A DNA stretch of 64,000 nucleotides from Hyparrhenia diplandra (GCA_015847255.1 JADLZK010012231.1:248001-312000); one strand, 5' to 3'. Shown: positions 33,298-45,158, counted from the stretch's first letter. Numbers and translations: made by a program. The notes: generated from the sequence alone by a model not told the origin.

Positions 33298-36200
33298 TTA
33301 GCCTATGAGGTGTGCGTGTTGTGGGCTATGTAATCTAAAAAAACCAGTGATTCTGTGAATATGTCAACATGTGCAATATAGGCCGAATTCCATCCATCTT
33401 TTCCAACGTTATGCTTACACAGCGTTCATCATTTTCAGGTATGTGCGATACTCCGTGGTAGATAGGTGTGACAGACAGGCAAACAGAAAAAAAAAAACCC
33501 AACCGACCATGTGCATTGCATATGACACAATTTGATTAGAGGCCAAAGGGGACATGTCGGGATTAACTATAATTATTAGTTTGAACCTAAGACCTAATTT
33601 TCTCTCAAATCGTGATCGAGGACGTTTCCATTCAGTCGAACCATCATGTTCACAATAAACAAAACGAGGATGTGAGTATGTTTTTACGCAGTACTATTTT
33701 ATTATTTAAAAAAGTCAACATGGTACTACTTCAACTTTTTAATCTAGGTCCTATTTGGCAACAAGCCACGAGCCACGTAAAAAAATATACTTTCTCCCTC
33801 TCGAGCTATCCTGGCGGATTCGCGAAACTAGTGTTTAAGGAGGCTTCACCCAAGCTAAGGAGCCATAGTCACTAGAACTGAAGCCGAAGCTATACTAATA
33901 GGCAACTTATCGGGTGCAAAATAATTCCTCCCATACAAACTATGCAAACTTCTAATCTGGGTCATAGGATGCTGATCCAAGGGATACGAGGGGATTAAGT
34001 AATTTTACACTTAACCGCCCGTCCCTAATCACACGTTTGCAAATCCCCCTCCCACCTCCCCCGTGGTTATCACCTCGTGCCCCTTAGATCTACATCGTGT
34101 GGCCTAGATTAGAAGTTTGCATGGTTTGCACGGAGGGGTTGGTTTACACTAGATATGTTCCCATACTAATAAACATGATCTAATAAGTATACATGCTCAA
34201 CATTTGGATATAGTAATATGTGTATATATGTACAAAAGTATAATCAATAACAATAATCTTGAGTAGTTAGTTATGAAGACAAAGATAAAGTTTAAAAGGA
34301 AAATAAAGGACGAAATAACTTGCACGTACATGTGGGATGTTGTGGTCCACTATAATTGGACTGCATACAATACTCGGCGCACTGGTTGTGTTCCGATTAA
34401 AAGACGGACAAGTGATGGGCTGATTTCCACGTACCACCTCTCACTTTGGACCAATGCAAGCGTGGCATAGAGGACAGCTAGCGCAGTGAGGTTTCATATT
34501 TGAGCAAGCGTACTGATGACTGACGTTTGCATGCTGTAAAAAGAAAAAAACGGACGAACAAAGCTCACAATTCTCAGTCTCCCAACCCAACATACGAACT
34601 CTAGTAAACTTGTTGATGGCTTTCGTGACCATCCAACAATAAAATTGTAAGCCTTTTGACACTTCCTCGACTTTTCCAACCTCCACCTCTTTGGTCGTCC
34701 GTCGTCTGCGTCGACAAGTGCCACCACTCCATCTAGAAATCGAAGTCCAAAGCTTTCAGTTCAACGACATCATCCAGCCCGGCCGCCAGACCCGCAGCGT
34801 CGGCGGCGGCGCGACCGCGATCGAGGTAAATCGTTTGTTTGTTGGCCTCCGACTCCGTCCGATCCATAGGGAATTCGGGATGGGCAAGAAATTGTATGCG
34901 ACACCTACCGTTGCACGGACACGAAATCGTATCTCGACCGACGACGATGAGTGATGAACAAGCATTTGCCTTCAGCTCAAGGCATGCACGTCACGAAGTC
35001 GTGATGACGTCAGCGTAAAAAAAAAAAAACTTCGCCGTAATAGGACGCGGCCTGCGTCATTGCGTGGGTCCGGCGCCGTCATGTCATATGCGGTGCGACC
35101 GTTTTCTTTCTTTTTTCCTCCGTGTGCGTTCCCATTCCGCATTTGTCAACCGCTGACTTTTGCCAGTTTTCTCATTTCCCCATCTCCACTGTTCTGTCAT
35201 AACCGTTTATCTTACCCGTTTCTTGTTCCTTCAGGACAAAAATGGTCCACGATATTTTAGTTGGTCACTGTAAATGATCCATGAAATATAATTAATGAAG
35301 AACCTTATGATACTTATTTAATATCATAAATGTTACCGTACTCTCTAAATTTGGTCAAACTTAAGTTGCTTCGACTCTCCAACAAAATTGGAACAACTTA
35401 TATAATATGGGATGGAGGGTACCAGTTCCCGAAAGCCACACACTAAAAACTACCATGGCCACTAACTGAATTTTTACCGAATCTCTATTTGGAGTTTGAT
35501 TGGTGCAATTATCATACTGTGTACGCTAGCAATCTTCCAAATTGAACACAACAAAGAGTTTCTATTTTCCTTTCTCCCCCTTCTTCTTCATCTTCACGGA
35601 GCATAGGACGACCATGGAGGGAGGCCGATCAAATCCGTCTTGCAGGTGGCTGGCGATGGTAGGGAAGTGCCGACCATGCTCTAAGCGTGGCCAGCAATGA
35701 CTAGCCGTGGCTGCTCCGACCTTAGCCTTGGCCGTTAGCGGCCCGGACGTGGCGGCCTGCGGCCCTCGCGCGACCGTGCCTACGCCCGTGGCTGCGGCCT
35801 AGCTCAGCCGGCCAGCGTATTTGATCTCAGTCGGCGGAGAGAGCGGGGCCATTAGAGGGAGCAGTCCGATTACTTTAACGATGACGATGACCTTCAGGTC
35901 TTTTTAGGGGAGTAAGAAGAGATAACACAAGCTAGAGTACCTGACTAACTGCCACTCTCAAACCATTTCGACAGGCATGCAATGCAAACAAAGTTTACTT
36001 TTTCTGTTAGAAACAATAATCGTTTGCTCGATTTAGCGGGCATATCGATTGTACTGCAGCTTATTCCTTCTCACAATATATTATTAAAACAACCGAAATC
36101 AATCGTGAAAACAACGATCAGCCGTACAACCCCAAGTTTACATTTTGTTTTATTTACATTTGATGTCGCAATCGAGCTGGCTGCTGACCTGACGTCATGG

Positions 36201-36446
36201 TGTGCGCAGACAACGTTGTTGAAGATGGGGCGGCATGGCTCATTTTCTTTCTTCTTTTTCTAAAGGCATACACTGCGATGCCCGGACCGAACACGGCAGA
36301 GGTCGGGCAGAGGCAGTCACGAAAAATCACCCGAGGGCGCCGTGTCCAGCTGTGCTTCTGCGATTCATGGGACGGTGTACGTAGAGGCTGATGCAGTATG
36401 AAAGATCAGGCCGTCCATCAAAGAATATAACTAAGGTATTTATATC
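33298..36446. other. Intergenic, no gene recognised
   Basis: Holds a short GC-richer open stretch at 34680-34955 with an exon-like end (...GCGATCGAGGTAAATC) and GC-rich patches near 35620-35880. No product is recognisable and opposite-strand frames are equally long. No paired transposon ends seen. Confidence 0.4.
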
Positions 36447-36629
36447 CATCAATCTATCTCAAATTTAATTATTTTTATATTAACATTTATGCTTCTAAAT
36501 AACGGGTCTTATTTTGTCTCATGAATTTTTTATATAATTTTTACTTTTCTATATAATATTAATTAAATTTTAAATTGTTAGACTTCGTAATGATGTGATA
36601 ATTACGTTTTCCTTTTTGAGACGGAGGAG
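36447..36629. mobile_element. Diverged Stowaway-like MITE
   Basis: The right end, reverse-complemented, is CTCCTCCGTCTCAAAAAGGA next to TA. A diverged left end CATCAATCTATCTCAAATTT lies about 180 bp upstream. The interior is AT-rich. Confidence 0.4.
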
Positions 36630-36835
36630 TATGTTTTGCTTGTTCACAACCTGGAGTAGCATACTACGGAGTACAGTACTTGATTGCTAAATACTTTTTT
36701 ATTCAGATTGAAAAAAAGTCCAGGTAACAACAATCGACGCGTTTATTTGCCGTTCAGACGGGGCGACGGACGATTGAAAAAAAGATTGCCCCCCAGACCG
36801 CTCGGCTACGGCTAACGGGCCTCGTTGCACTGCCT

Positions 36836-36918
36836 TGAAGCTTCGAGGAAGCTTCCTGCTCTCACCACGCCGACCGACCCGTGCGCTCATTCCCGCGCCT
36901 ATTTGGTAGGTATTTATA
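36836..36918 (+). promoter_or_regulatory. Heat-shock-type promoter of small gene at 37093
   Basis: Two perfect HSE dimers, tGAAgcTTCg and gGAAgcTTCc, lie one base apart at 36836-36856. A TATTTATA box follows at 36911-36918, about 55 bp later, which is the usual arrangement in plant heat-shock genes. Function is inferred from these motifs only. Confidence 0.6.
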
Positions 36919-36946
36919 CCCGTCTCGGCTCACCAAATTAATCACC

Positions 36947-37003
36947 ATGGCTCCGTGCCTCGGCCTGGCTGAATTTTTCGCCATGGCCATGGACATGGAG
37001 TAG
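36947..37003 (+). CDS. Possible 18-aa upstream ORF in leader
   Basis: Starting at the first ATG after the TATA box (CACCATGG context), this frame encodes MAPCLGLAEFFAMAMDME and stops at TAG 90 bp before the small gene's ATG. If the leader is unspliced it would be scanned first and could lower translation of the main frame. Its good start context makes it worth noting; no conservation data. Confidence 0.3.
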   Translation: MAPCLGLAEFFAMAMDME

Positions 37004-37092
37004 TAGTCGTCCCCGTCCAATTCTGACACGAGCAAAATCATTTGCCGAAAAAAAAAAACCGAGCGAAATTATTAGCCACCACAAAGTCAGCC

Positions 37093-37251
37093 ATGGATGC
37101 AGGAGCACGGTTCGCGGTCCTGCTCATCGCCGCCGTGGCCTGCACCAACGCGCCGCGGCTCCCGTGGCCGGTCGCGCTCCTGGCGTTCATCCTGTGGCTC
37201 GTCGCCAGCTCCCTCACCGTCTTCACCCCCGCGCCGCTGCCGCGATTCTGA
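37093..37251 (+). CDS. Small two-hydrophobic-segment protein, 52 aa
   Basis: Reads MDAGARFAVLLIAAVACTNA, a short linker RLPWP, then VALLAFILWLVASSLTVFTP and tail APLPRF. Hydrophobic segments are residues 6-17 and about 26-45. The ATG sits in a strong context (GCCATGG). The second half aligns closely with the broken copy at 39845 (LPWQVVAFLAFVLWLVACTF) and the 29030 gene shares the W-P and LWLVA features. Two heat-shock-element dimers and a TATA box lie upstream, so the family may be stress-induced; that is inference. Product could be a small membrane or secreted-then-anchored peptide. No known family recognised. The 3' flank (37690-37720) resembles the 3' flank of the 40239 copy, supporting segmental tandem duplication. 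Confidence 0.6.
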   Translation: MDAGARFAVLLIAAVACTNAPRLPWPVALLAFILWLVASSLTVFTPAPLPRF

Positions 37252-37599
37252 TCAGGCGCATCCATCCGCCAGAGAATAGTAGTATATACTTCAGTTGTTG
37301 CTGTCGCTGTTGGAGTTGGAACTGGAGGTAGCCACACTGCTGCTGGTTTGTTTGTAACCTTCATTTGTTTCAGAAGAAAAATGTGCTGTGATGAACTTCG
37401 ATGTATTCATATCTTCATGTGTTGCGGAATAGCATATTATACAATGAAAGTTTGTCGTTCGGAAATATTGATCGATTTGTTACTTCTGCCCTGCCAATAT
37501 TTGTCATGCATGCCTGTCGCTACAAGAGCCAATACTGTCATTTTTAACGAACCATCAACATCTATTGATTTTCTATTAAATAAGTACGCCTAGCTCGGA

Positions 37600-38050
37600 C
37601 GGTCTCGAGGACCTGGATGGCTGGATCAGGCAGCTCTCGGCGCCTTCCGCGTTCCGCTCCGCGGAGATCCCGATTGACGTGCTTGAACGTCGTGCAGCGT
37701 GCGACGGATGGGTTTCTCGCCTGCCCCGAGCGCAGCGTGCGCTGACCCTGACCGGGCGAGGCCAGAGCGGACGCCGGTCGCCGGCAGGCGGCAACCATAT
37801 TTGCGTACGGCGAGGCAAAGACATCTGGGACGACCGGACCGCGCGACCCGGGCCTACGGTGTCAGGCGGCGCCGCGGCGGAGACCGCGGTGCCACGGGAC
37901 GGGAAGCACAGACCAACCACCCGCGAACGTGTGTCTGCCGCGCCGCGGCGCGGGCGGCGTGCGCGCGCACGGGCACGCCCAAGTGGGCAAGTGGCTAGTA
38001 CAGCTGTATTTTGGTGGGGTGGACCGGCTGGTGAATGACGCCACGCACGT
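37600..38050. other. GC-rich island downstream of small gene
   Basis: A plus-strand frame reads DGLEDLDGWIRQLSAPSAFR and onward to DVLERRAACDGWVSRL, which looks protein-like, but an equally long minus-strand frame exists. The bases GTGCAGCGTGCGACGGATGG recur as a near-match at about 40625, downstream of another family copy. No product recognised. Confidence 0.35.
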
Positions 38051-38521
38051 TGTTCAAGTTCAATCTTCAAGAAGGATGGCTGTACAAGTGCTGTGTACAA
38101 TCTTTCCCTCCATATTGAAAGGAAGTCGTTTTGGAAAAGGCGGTCAAACATTGAGTACTTCCTATGCCCTCGATGTTTCTATTTAAAAAAATACAACGAA
38201 ATACTACTGGTTGGGAAACGGTGAAAGATGAAAGCAAGCTATACATAGGATGAGAGAGCCTAAGCAAGGATCTAGTAGAGATTTTTGCGAGCTAAAAACT
38301 CTGAATCCAAAAGGAGGACTATACATGCAGCACAGTTTGTGAGTTGTGACTGGAAGCTAACAAATGTAGACAGTTTTGAATGTACTAGATAGCTAGCAAA
38401 GGATCCTCGTCAGCAATCTTCCTAACTAGAGACAGAGTAAGCCATCGATGCATGACCTTGGAAGCCTCTATCATTTCTGTCTTCCCACAGCATCCAAACG
38501 GCGAGAGAAGAACCAATGCAA

Positions 38522-38794
38522 TGTGTTTAGATCCCAAAATTTGGTGTAAAATTTTGGAGGAATATCACATCGAGCATTGTAGAAGACGTTTCGTTTGTTA
38601 GTGGTAAATATTATCCTACCATAGCGTAACTAGACTCAAAAGAATCGTCTCGCCATGTATATCTAAACTGTGTAATTAGTTTATTTTTTTACCTACATTT
38701 TGTACTTTCGATAAATGTGCTTGGCATTTTGATGTGATGGGGAATCTTCTTTTGCATAGTGAAATTTGGAGTGAAAGTTGGGGTCCTAAACACA
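38522..38794. mobile_element. Tourist-like MITE (GTGTTTAG ends)
   Basis: The left end is TGTGTTTAGATCCCAAAATT; the right end, reverse-complemented, is TGTGTTTAGGACCCCAACTT. The interior, on the minus strand, has the conserved core of this grass family (AACTAATTACACAGTTT, then GACGATTCTTTTGAG, then CTAGTTAC). No clear 3-bp target duplication. Confidence 0.75.
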
Positions 38795-39448
38795 CCTAAG
38801 CAATGGAAGCTTTCTCGTAGTGATTAGTAAATCATCATTCTTTTCAGCAACGCTCGTACATGTCAACATTGGGCATTTGGGTGTTTTGGCCGCTTCCCCG
38901 ACTTGAATTTGTTTTGTGCGTGAGATCCAGTAGCTGAAAAAGGGAGACGGAGAGAGCTACTAGCAGTAGTTGCTGACATTAGTAGTACTAGTAGCTCGAT
39001 GGCTTGGACGCCACGCCTCATCTCGTGTGCGTCCGTCACGCACGGCTTCTAGATTAGATTGCGAGGCCTGATGATGCCACTCGCAGAAGAACCTGACGCC
39101 GGAACCGGACACGGCAGAGGCCCAGAAGCGGGCACAAGCACAAAAATAACTAAACAATCTGACACGGCGTTCTAAAATAACTAAACATTTTTCTTCCCGG
39201 AATGTAACTAGATTTATAAAAGATGTCATCAGAATTTATAGTATTCGTATATTTAACTTAAAAAATTGGGTAGGTATGTTTTTGACTTATTGGATCGAAA
39301 AACGACATGGTATACTGCAGGCAGACGCATTGGCTGGCTTGCCCCGCTGCACACACCGACGTGCAACCGAATTGCCGGGCAACGGATGGATGGAGAAGGC
39401 AGCCCAACTCGATACCCTTCCCTTGCATTCCGATCTTTGTTGCACCAA
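38795..39448. other. Intergenic, no gene recognised
   Basis: Short frames only. The last 200 bases lead into the heat-shock-type promoter of the third small-gene copy. Confidence 0.4.
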
Positions 39449-39583
39449 GGAAGTTTCGCCGCCGTTTCTGCAACCCGAACGCAAAGGAAATTTCGCTGCA
39501 ACTTCGGGAAACCGAAAAACCATGTCCTCCTGTGTGCTGTCTATGCAAAACCACCCGACTCCGATCGATGACCCCTATATAAA
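39449..39583 (+). promoter_or_regulatory. Heat-shock-type promoter of broken copy at 39845
   Basis: HSE dimer gGAAgtTTCg at 39449-39458, and a second cluster gGAAatTTCg...cTTCggGAAa at 39486-39511. TATATAAA lies at 39576-39583, about 65 bp downstream of the second cluster. The layout matches the 36836-36918 promoter. The leader that follows (CTCGACTCAATCAACAATCA) looks like a normal plant transcription start region. Confidence 0.65.
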
Positions 39584-39844
39584 CGGCCCTTTTCCCCTCT
39601 CGACTCAATCAACAATCAACAAACTAATAACACCAGCGGCAGTAATCACCCCAGTCTAAACACAAATGGTTCGACCAAGCTAAAGGCCACCTTGTGTGAT
39701 TGTGTCTGCACAATCAAAGGAAGCTCCAATATCATTTCCCCATGGAATAGTCCTCCCAAACAAAACAAGCACCAACACACATCCCTGTGTTGGTGTTGGT
39801 GCTGGTGCTGTTGTTGTGCAGGAAGGAGCCAGTAGGCAGTAGCC

Positions 39845-40007
39845 ATGGACGGGTTCCTGCTCCTGCTCGTTGCCTTCATGGCCTGCACCAACGCCGCTGC
39901 GGCTCGATGCCGGGCTCCCGTGGCAGGTGGTGGCATTCCTGGCGTTCGTCCTCTGGCTCGTCGCCTGCACCTTCGCCGTCTTCACCCCACGCCGCCGCGA
40001 CGTCTGA
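39845..40007 (+). pseudogene. Small hydrophobic-protein gene, frameshifted copy
   Basis: Starts MDGFLLLLVAFMACTNAAAA in one frame; the rest of the family pattern, GLPWQVVAFLAFVLWLVACT then FAVFTPRRRDV and a stop at 40005-40007, is in another frame. The start-to-stop distance is 160 bases, one more than a multiple of three, so a single-base change near 39908-39915 breaks the gene. Without it the product would be about 53 residues. The intact promoter upstream suggests the break is recent, a sequencing error, or that the true start or splicing differs. Confidence 0.6.
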
Positions 40008-40238
40008 TGCCAGCGCGATCGGCCAGGTGTGCTCGCCAGCAGCCCCTTCGCGCGAAGGCCAGATGCCCCTTCAGGAGTGGCGCGGACTGCAAGTCGCTTG
40101 GCTGCTCTGCTCTGCGCGCGCCGCCCAGGGTGCTCCGTCCGGTCGGGACGGATCCGGCGGAAACGGGAGGCGGAAGCTGTACCCGCGTTCGCAACCGCAC
40201 CTGTCCGGCCATCGCCCGGCACCGGGCTTTGGCAGCCC

Positions 40239-40391
40239 ATGGGCCAGCGGCGCGATTCGCGCTCCTGCTTATGCGCCTTCATGGCCTGCACCGCGCCGCC
40301 CGGGAGCTCCGTAGCGTGGTCGGTAGCGCTCGGCGTTCGTCCTGCGGCTCGTCGCTGCTCCTCGCCGTCCGTCTTCACCCGCGGCGTCTGA
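40239..40391 (+). pseudogene. Decayed copy of the small hydrophobic-protein gene
   Basis: Base-level similarity to the 37093 gene is evident: ATTCGCGCTCCTGCTTATGC, ATGGCCTGCACC, GCTCGTCGCTGCTCC, CGTCTTCACCC and the final GGCGTCTGA. No single frame is open across it, with several small indels. It is therefore a dead tandem copy 390 bp after the 39845 copy. Confidence 0.55.
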
Positions 40392-40953
40392 TCCGCGCCT
40401 TGATCGGCCCCGGCGGGGGCGGTGTCCGTCCGGCGGGAGGACCAGCCCGTGCGCGCAGCGGATCGGACGGGGAGCACCGCAGCTTACGGCCGGGCTGGAG
40501 CGAGGGGAGGTGCCTACGCACAGGGCACAGGCACAGGCACAGCGACTCCCACGCCCACCCTGCTCTGCGAGATACTACAGGGCGGGGCATGCGGTCGGCG
40601 GCCGCGGCTGGCGCTGGCGGCGTCGTGCGGCGTGCGGCGGATGGGTTTCGCCGCCGGCGGCGCCGGGGACCCGCCGCCGTGCTCGTGCTCGTGCGCTGAG
40701 CTGAGCCCGTGGTCCATCGGTGCCGGTGGCGGTACCGCGAGCCGCTCAGCGCACGAGCGGACTGTAAGACACGCGGGAACTCAACTCAACCGTCGCCGGC
40801 GCCGGCGAGGCGACAGTACCTGCAGACGTACTGCTAGCGCGCCCCTGCCCGGCCTTCCGCCGGCACCGGATAATGACTGGCAGGACTTGGCCAACGGTGT
40901 CCGGGGAAAGTCCACGTATATCTGCAATGGCCCTTATCACTCTCTGTCCGTAC

Positions 40954-41047
40954 TCGAAAGAGATGCAGTGGTTCTTATCTGATCTGTTTGGCCGATTGCC
41001 TCGAAAGAGATGCAGTGGTTCTTATCTGATCTGTTTGGCCGATTGCC
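40954..41047. repeat. 47-bp exact tandem duplication
   Basis: Two copies of a unit beginning TCGAAAGAGATGCAGTGGTT and ending GCCGATTGCC, identical by eye. Confidence 0.95.
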
Positions 41048-41576
41048 AAATAAAGTAGTACTGTACGCCTCTATATGCTCAGTGTGAAAATGGTTCCGTA
41101 AATTGCGGTTTGGTCAATCTAGTTTGAGGACGCATAGTCGCACGAGAAAGTTAATTTTGCTCCTAGGAGCACATACTCTCGCACTGTGAACCATTGGATA
41201 CCTTATTTGTGATCGTCTTGCTAACACACTTCTCAATACGTATTGCTCGAGAAGCGTGCGAGCACCCGATTACAATGCGTAGCAAACGCTCCGTTGACCT
41301 CTCATCGAACTAGACATGCGAACACAAACACCAGTGCCCAAAAAGAAAAAAGGAGCTTTGAAGTCTTGCCGGTTCGGCCTTGCATCCGGGGATCCCGACC
41401 GATAGCACAAAGCCGGAAATGTTTGCCAGAGTCACCGCCGTTGGTGGCAGATCCGGATGCTCTCTCTTTGCCCGCTATGTGTTTTTAAGCAAGTGTCTCG
41501 AGTTTGGTATTAGTTCCAAATCCAGCTTTGGGGCAGTTCGGAGCTTTTTTTCTCATCATGGGCTGGTTTGGAGCTA
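41048..41576. other. Intergenic, no gene recognised
   Basis: Short open frames without family resemblance. Confidence 0.5.
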
Positions 41577-41836
41577 CTCCCCTCCGTCCCAAAATAAACG
41601 ACGCTATGAGAAGCGTGCCGATCAAACTTTTTTCAACTTTGACCAAATTTGTAGAAAATACATGTAACATTTAAATTTTCAAATAAATTTGTTAAAAAAA
41701 CTAGACTTAAAGATCTTTCCGATGATACTAATTACTTAACATAAATATTTATATATTTTAATATATAATTGCCGGCAGATTGAAAACGTTGATTTCTCGG
41801 AAGGCGAGAAGGTCTTTTATTTTGGGACGGATGGAG
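41577..41836. mobile_element. Stowaway MITE, complete, 260 bp
   Basis: Flanked by TA on both sides. The left terminus is CTCCCCTCCGTCCCAAAATA; the right terminus, reverse-complemented, is CTCCATCCGTCCCAAAATAA. Typical Tc1/mariner-derived Stowaway of grasses. Confidence 0.93.
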
Positions 41837-42152
41837 TAGATGGTATGAAGGGGCAATGAGGCCCCGCCCAAGTTTACGATCAGGCGACGCCAAAAAGCCC
41901 AAACTTGTTGAGCAGCGCGTCCACAGACCTGGTTTAGACATCGATTTGAATGTTTTGCAAAATTTCTTGATATTATCTTTTCTATTTTCTTAGAGATAAA
42001 TCTAATTTCTGCAAGCTTCAATTCTAGATATATATTTCCACGAGTTGTAAATATTATGTTTGGGTTATGGCCGACATTTTTGTTTGGACCAGTTTAATCT
42101 TTTTGAATGAACGGTGCTCGATTGCAGACGCAGCACCGAGGTAAACCCCTAG
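41837..42152. other. Intergenic, no gene recognised
   Basis: AT-rich, nothing identified. Confidence 0.5.
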
Positions 42153-42755
42153 TGCGGCCGATGGTGATCTCTCGCCATGCACGTTCTGTACGATTTGTAC
42201 ATCAGATCGAGTGCCCCTGTATGGATTCTTTCAGTTTTGTTGAAAAACTGAATTACTCCTTCCGTCTTTAACCACTCGTCATATTGAAAAACTTTGCACA
42301 AGAAAGGTCAAATGTAAATCATTCTTAAAGACTATTTGTTAATAAAGCAATCTACAATAAAAGAAGTGCGGCCGATGGTGCCTCCCACCTCTCCCATGCT
42401 CGTTCTGTACGATTATTTGTACATCAGAATCAGATCGAGCGCCCCTGTTTGTCTCCTCGGCGCTGTTTCTGGGTCTGCATAGGGCATGGATTCTTTCAGT
42501 TTTGTTGGAAAACTGAATTAATCCTTCCGTCTTAAAATATAGTACCTTTTTTTTTTTTTACCCTAAGTTTAACCACTCATCTTATTGAAAAAAATTGCAA
42601 AAAAATAGTCAAATGTAAGTCATTCTTAAAGACTATTTGTTAATAAAACAATCTACAATAAAAGAAGTGACATTTTGCACAAAATTTTGAATAAGATCAG
42701 TGGTCAAAATTAGAGTTGAAAAAGTCAAAGAAACTATAATTTAGAACAGATTTAG
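42153..42755. repeat. Tandem segmental duplication carrying a MITE
   Basis: The segment beginning GTGCGGCCGATGGTG occurs at 42153 and again at about 42367. Both contain GATTCTTTCAGTTTTGTTG and end AACAATCTACAATAAAAGAA (or GCAATC). The second copy holds a longer MITE-like insert (about 42512-42755) with ends ATCCTTCCGTCTTAAAATAT and, reversed, TCTGTTCTAAATTATAGTTT; the first copy has only its remnant. Deletion or incomplete duplication explains the difference. Confidence 0.75.
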
Positions 42756-42799
42756 TAATAATTAGCAGTGCTAACGATAGGTGATGTCGCTTCTCATTA

Positions 42800-43012
42800 T
42801 GTTGTCGGAGCACTACTGATTTTTTTTCCTTTTCTTTTTATGATGGAATCTCTGAGCTCCCGATCATACCGAATTTTCTGTCCTCGATTCGATCCGTGTG
42901 CCTCTCCAAACCGATGCGAAGACAAAGAGCGTGTTGGGCTGATCACATGTGGGCTCAATTCGGCTTATGAAACTAGCTCATTCAACCCAGTTGTTCGGCT
43001 CACCAAGGGCGC
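42800..43012. repeat. Dispersed duplication, partner at 53565-53762
   Basis: Shares with 53565-53762 the stretches ACTACTGATTTTTTT, CTCCCGATCATAC, GTTGGGCTGATCACATGTGG and GTTCGGCTCA in the same order and orientation. Origin unknown. Confidence 0.8.
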
Positions 43013-43200
43013 GTTTGCTGCACTGCATCCGGCTAGCCTGGTTGTGCCCAGCCAGAGCCTGATCTGGACGATACATGTGACCGTGTTTGGTTGTTGTCTA
43101 AGCCGAGCCGAGCCGAGCTGAGATCGTGTTTGGTTGAGTTCGATGACCCCGTAGCTAGACACCATGGTAACGTTACACTCTCAAACGTCCTCTTTATCAT

Positions 43201-44545
43201 TCATTGAACACATGTAGGACACGCCACGCGCGGCGCAGGCAAGGCCGCCTTGGGCACGGCGGGCGGCGGCCGTAGAGGTAGTTGAGCACCAGCCACTACG
43301 CCTCGTCCCGCCAACGAGCGCCGCACCGCCACTCCTGCAGCGCCGCTTTGACCGCCACGACGCCCGAAGACATGCGCACCGCGCACCAGGTCGCTGTTGG
43401 ATAGCATTTTCGGGGAGGCGAGATCCCGGCATCTGTGGCCAAGAAGCACACGCGTGCGGCCACGGCATCGACGACCTTGCACTTTGCAGTACATTACAGA
43501 GATCAGAAGCTTGGGGAAGAGGGCTGGATCATATATAACACGATAGTCCTTCACAATAGGCAACTCAAGGTACTCCAAATGCAGATCAAGTGTCTGGGTA
43601 GCTTGAAGATTGCATCCTTCCAGCATACTTGCCCACAAGAGTCTTGAAGAGCTTCACGAATTACTTGTAGCAATTATCTATTTTATACTCAAAGTGACTC
43701 ATATTCAGTGATCTGAATACCAATAAATACAAACCAGGCAGCACACCAAGTTTTTCTTTAGTAAAATCGATATCAAGAATCGATAAGGCACGAGTCTTGA
43801 TTAAATACAAAGGGAGTAATCCAGATCTCACTAGCTTATGAACCCTATTATAGGTTAATAATGAGAAGTCACCGTGAAAATCTTCAATGAGACGATTCCT
43901 AAGTGTCCTGTCTACCAAAGACACTTCCTCACCCAGGAGTCCCCATGCACGCGAGAGAGTAAAATGAGAGAGGTGAGAGAATAATAGGTGGGCCCTACTT
44001 AAAAAATGTTATAACTTCGCAAACTAAAAAAACCAAATTAAATTCTTTTTTTTTAGGCATCACACCATTAAATTCATTTCAATAAACCTTCAAAACTATA
44101 TCTCACATGGATATATTTACATAAAATTATAAGGGGCCCCGTGATGGTAGTCGGTATAGAGCAGAGATATAAATGAGGGATGAGTGCGGGAGAAGAGAAT
44201 CTTGATGACCGGGATGTATATAGAGAAGGAAATAGAAAAAAACATGAATGCGGATAGTCTTAGAGTTTGGCGGGTTTAGACTGTTTATTTATATATACAT
44301 GGATGTAGAGGCTACTCAGTCATTTGGATGGGTCAGATTGTGCGAGGCCCAATTGGGCCTAGGTTTTCCGATAGCCTATGATAAAAGATACGATGAATAA
44401 ATCGAGAGGAATTCTCATTTTTAAAAAGCTTCATTTATTATTAACTCATAATATCTACATAATATTTTTGAACAAAATAATACCTACATAATGCAACTAC
44501 TAAAAATGATTAGGCGATGTTTTTCTTCTTACGTCGCTCGTCCTC
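43201..44545. other. Unassigned region with minus-strand open frames
   Basis: Minus-strand frames at 43201-43638 (145 codons) and 43661-43924 (87 codons, containing LLPLYLIKTRALSILDIDFT) might be remnants of a leucine-rich-repeat gene, but no NB-ARC motif or repeat period can be shown, so I leave it unassigned. Confidence 0.3.
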
Positions 44546-45005
44546 AAATTTGGATAACGAGCCAGCTTGGCTCATTTCGGTTTAGCTCGTTTTGGCTCGT
44601 TAGGATAACGAGCTAGCTTCGCTTTCGGCTCGTTATCTTAACGAGCTAAAAGTCCAACTCGGCTCTGTTCGTTAAAAGCTCGAGTTGGCTTGTTAAGCTC
44701 GTGAGCCAAGTATAAAAAATACACAAAATACAATATCTATATGTATCTAAAGTTTAAAAATAGTAATAATACATAAATTAATATATCTAGGCACCTTAAA
44801 TTGAAAAAAAAAAACTTAATATGTGCTAACGAATATATAATGCATGACATAAAGTAATATAAAAACTAATATAAATTTTGCTTTTTTTTTTTCTAAATGC
44901 ATAGCTTGTTTGGTCACGAGCTGGTTTGAGTTGGCTCATTATAGCTAGCGAGCTAAAATCTTGACTCGGGCGAGCCGAGCAGCTACGATACGATCCGAAC
45001 GAGCT
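44546..45005. mobile_element. Inverted-repeat element rich in GAGCTCG-type motifs
   Basis: The left arm (44546-44710) and right arm (44900-45005) contain many AGCTCG/CGAGCT words. The left arm ends GCTCGTGAGCCAAG and the right arm, reversed, ends GCTCGTGACCAAAC. The centre is AT-rich. This has the form of a grass MITE or fold-back element; the superfamily is not clear. Confidence 0.45.
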
Positions 45006-45149
45006 AATTCCCTGACTCCCTCGATCCCTTTCGAAAAAAAAAACCTCCGTCGCCTGGCCGTTGTTGCTCGTCCGCTGCACCACCTTCCATTACCGTTGAT
45101 GGCATGGTGGGTGCTTCGTTCGAGGAAGGTGCGTGCCTCCGGCGCGGCC

Positions 45150-45158
45150 TATATAAAA
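45150..45158 (+). promoter_or_regulatory. TATA box of small gene copy at 45218
   Basis: CCTATATAAAAAGCC lies 68 bp before the ATG. A TTCGTTCGAGGAAG sequence about 25 bp upstream is only a partial heat-shock-element match. Confidence 0.55.

Noticed and set aside
43661..43924. Possible leucine-rich-repeat (NLR) remnant on the minus strand
   Set aside because: A few Leu-rich phrases, but no repeat period, NB-ARC motif or adjoining frame; too weak to call.
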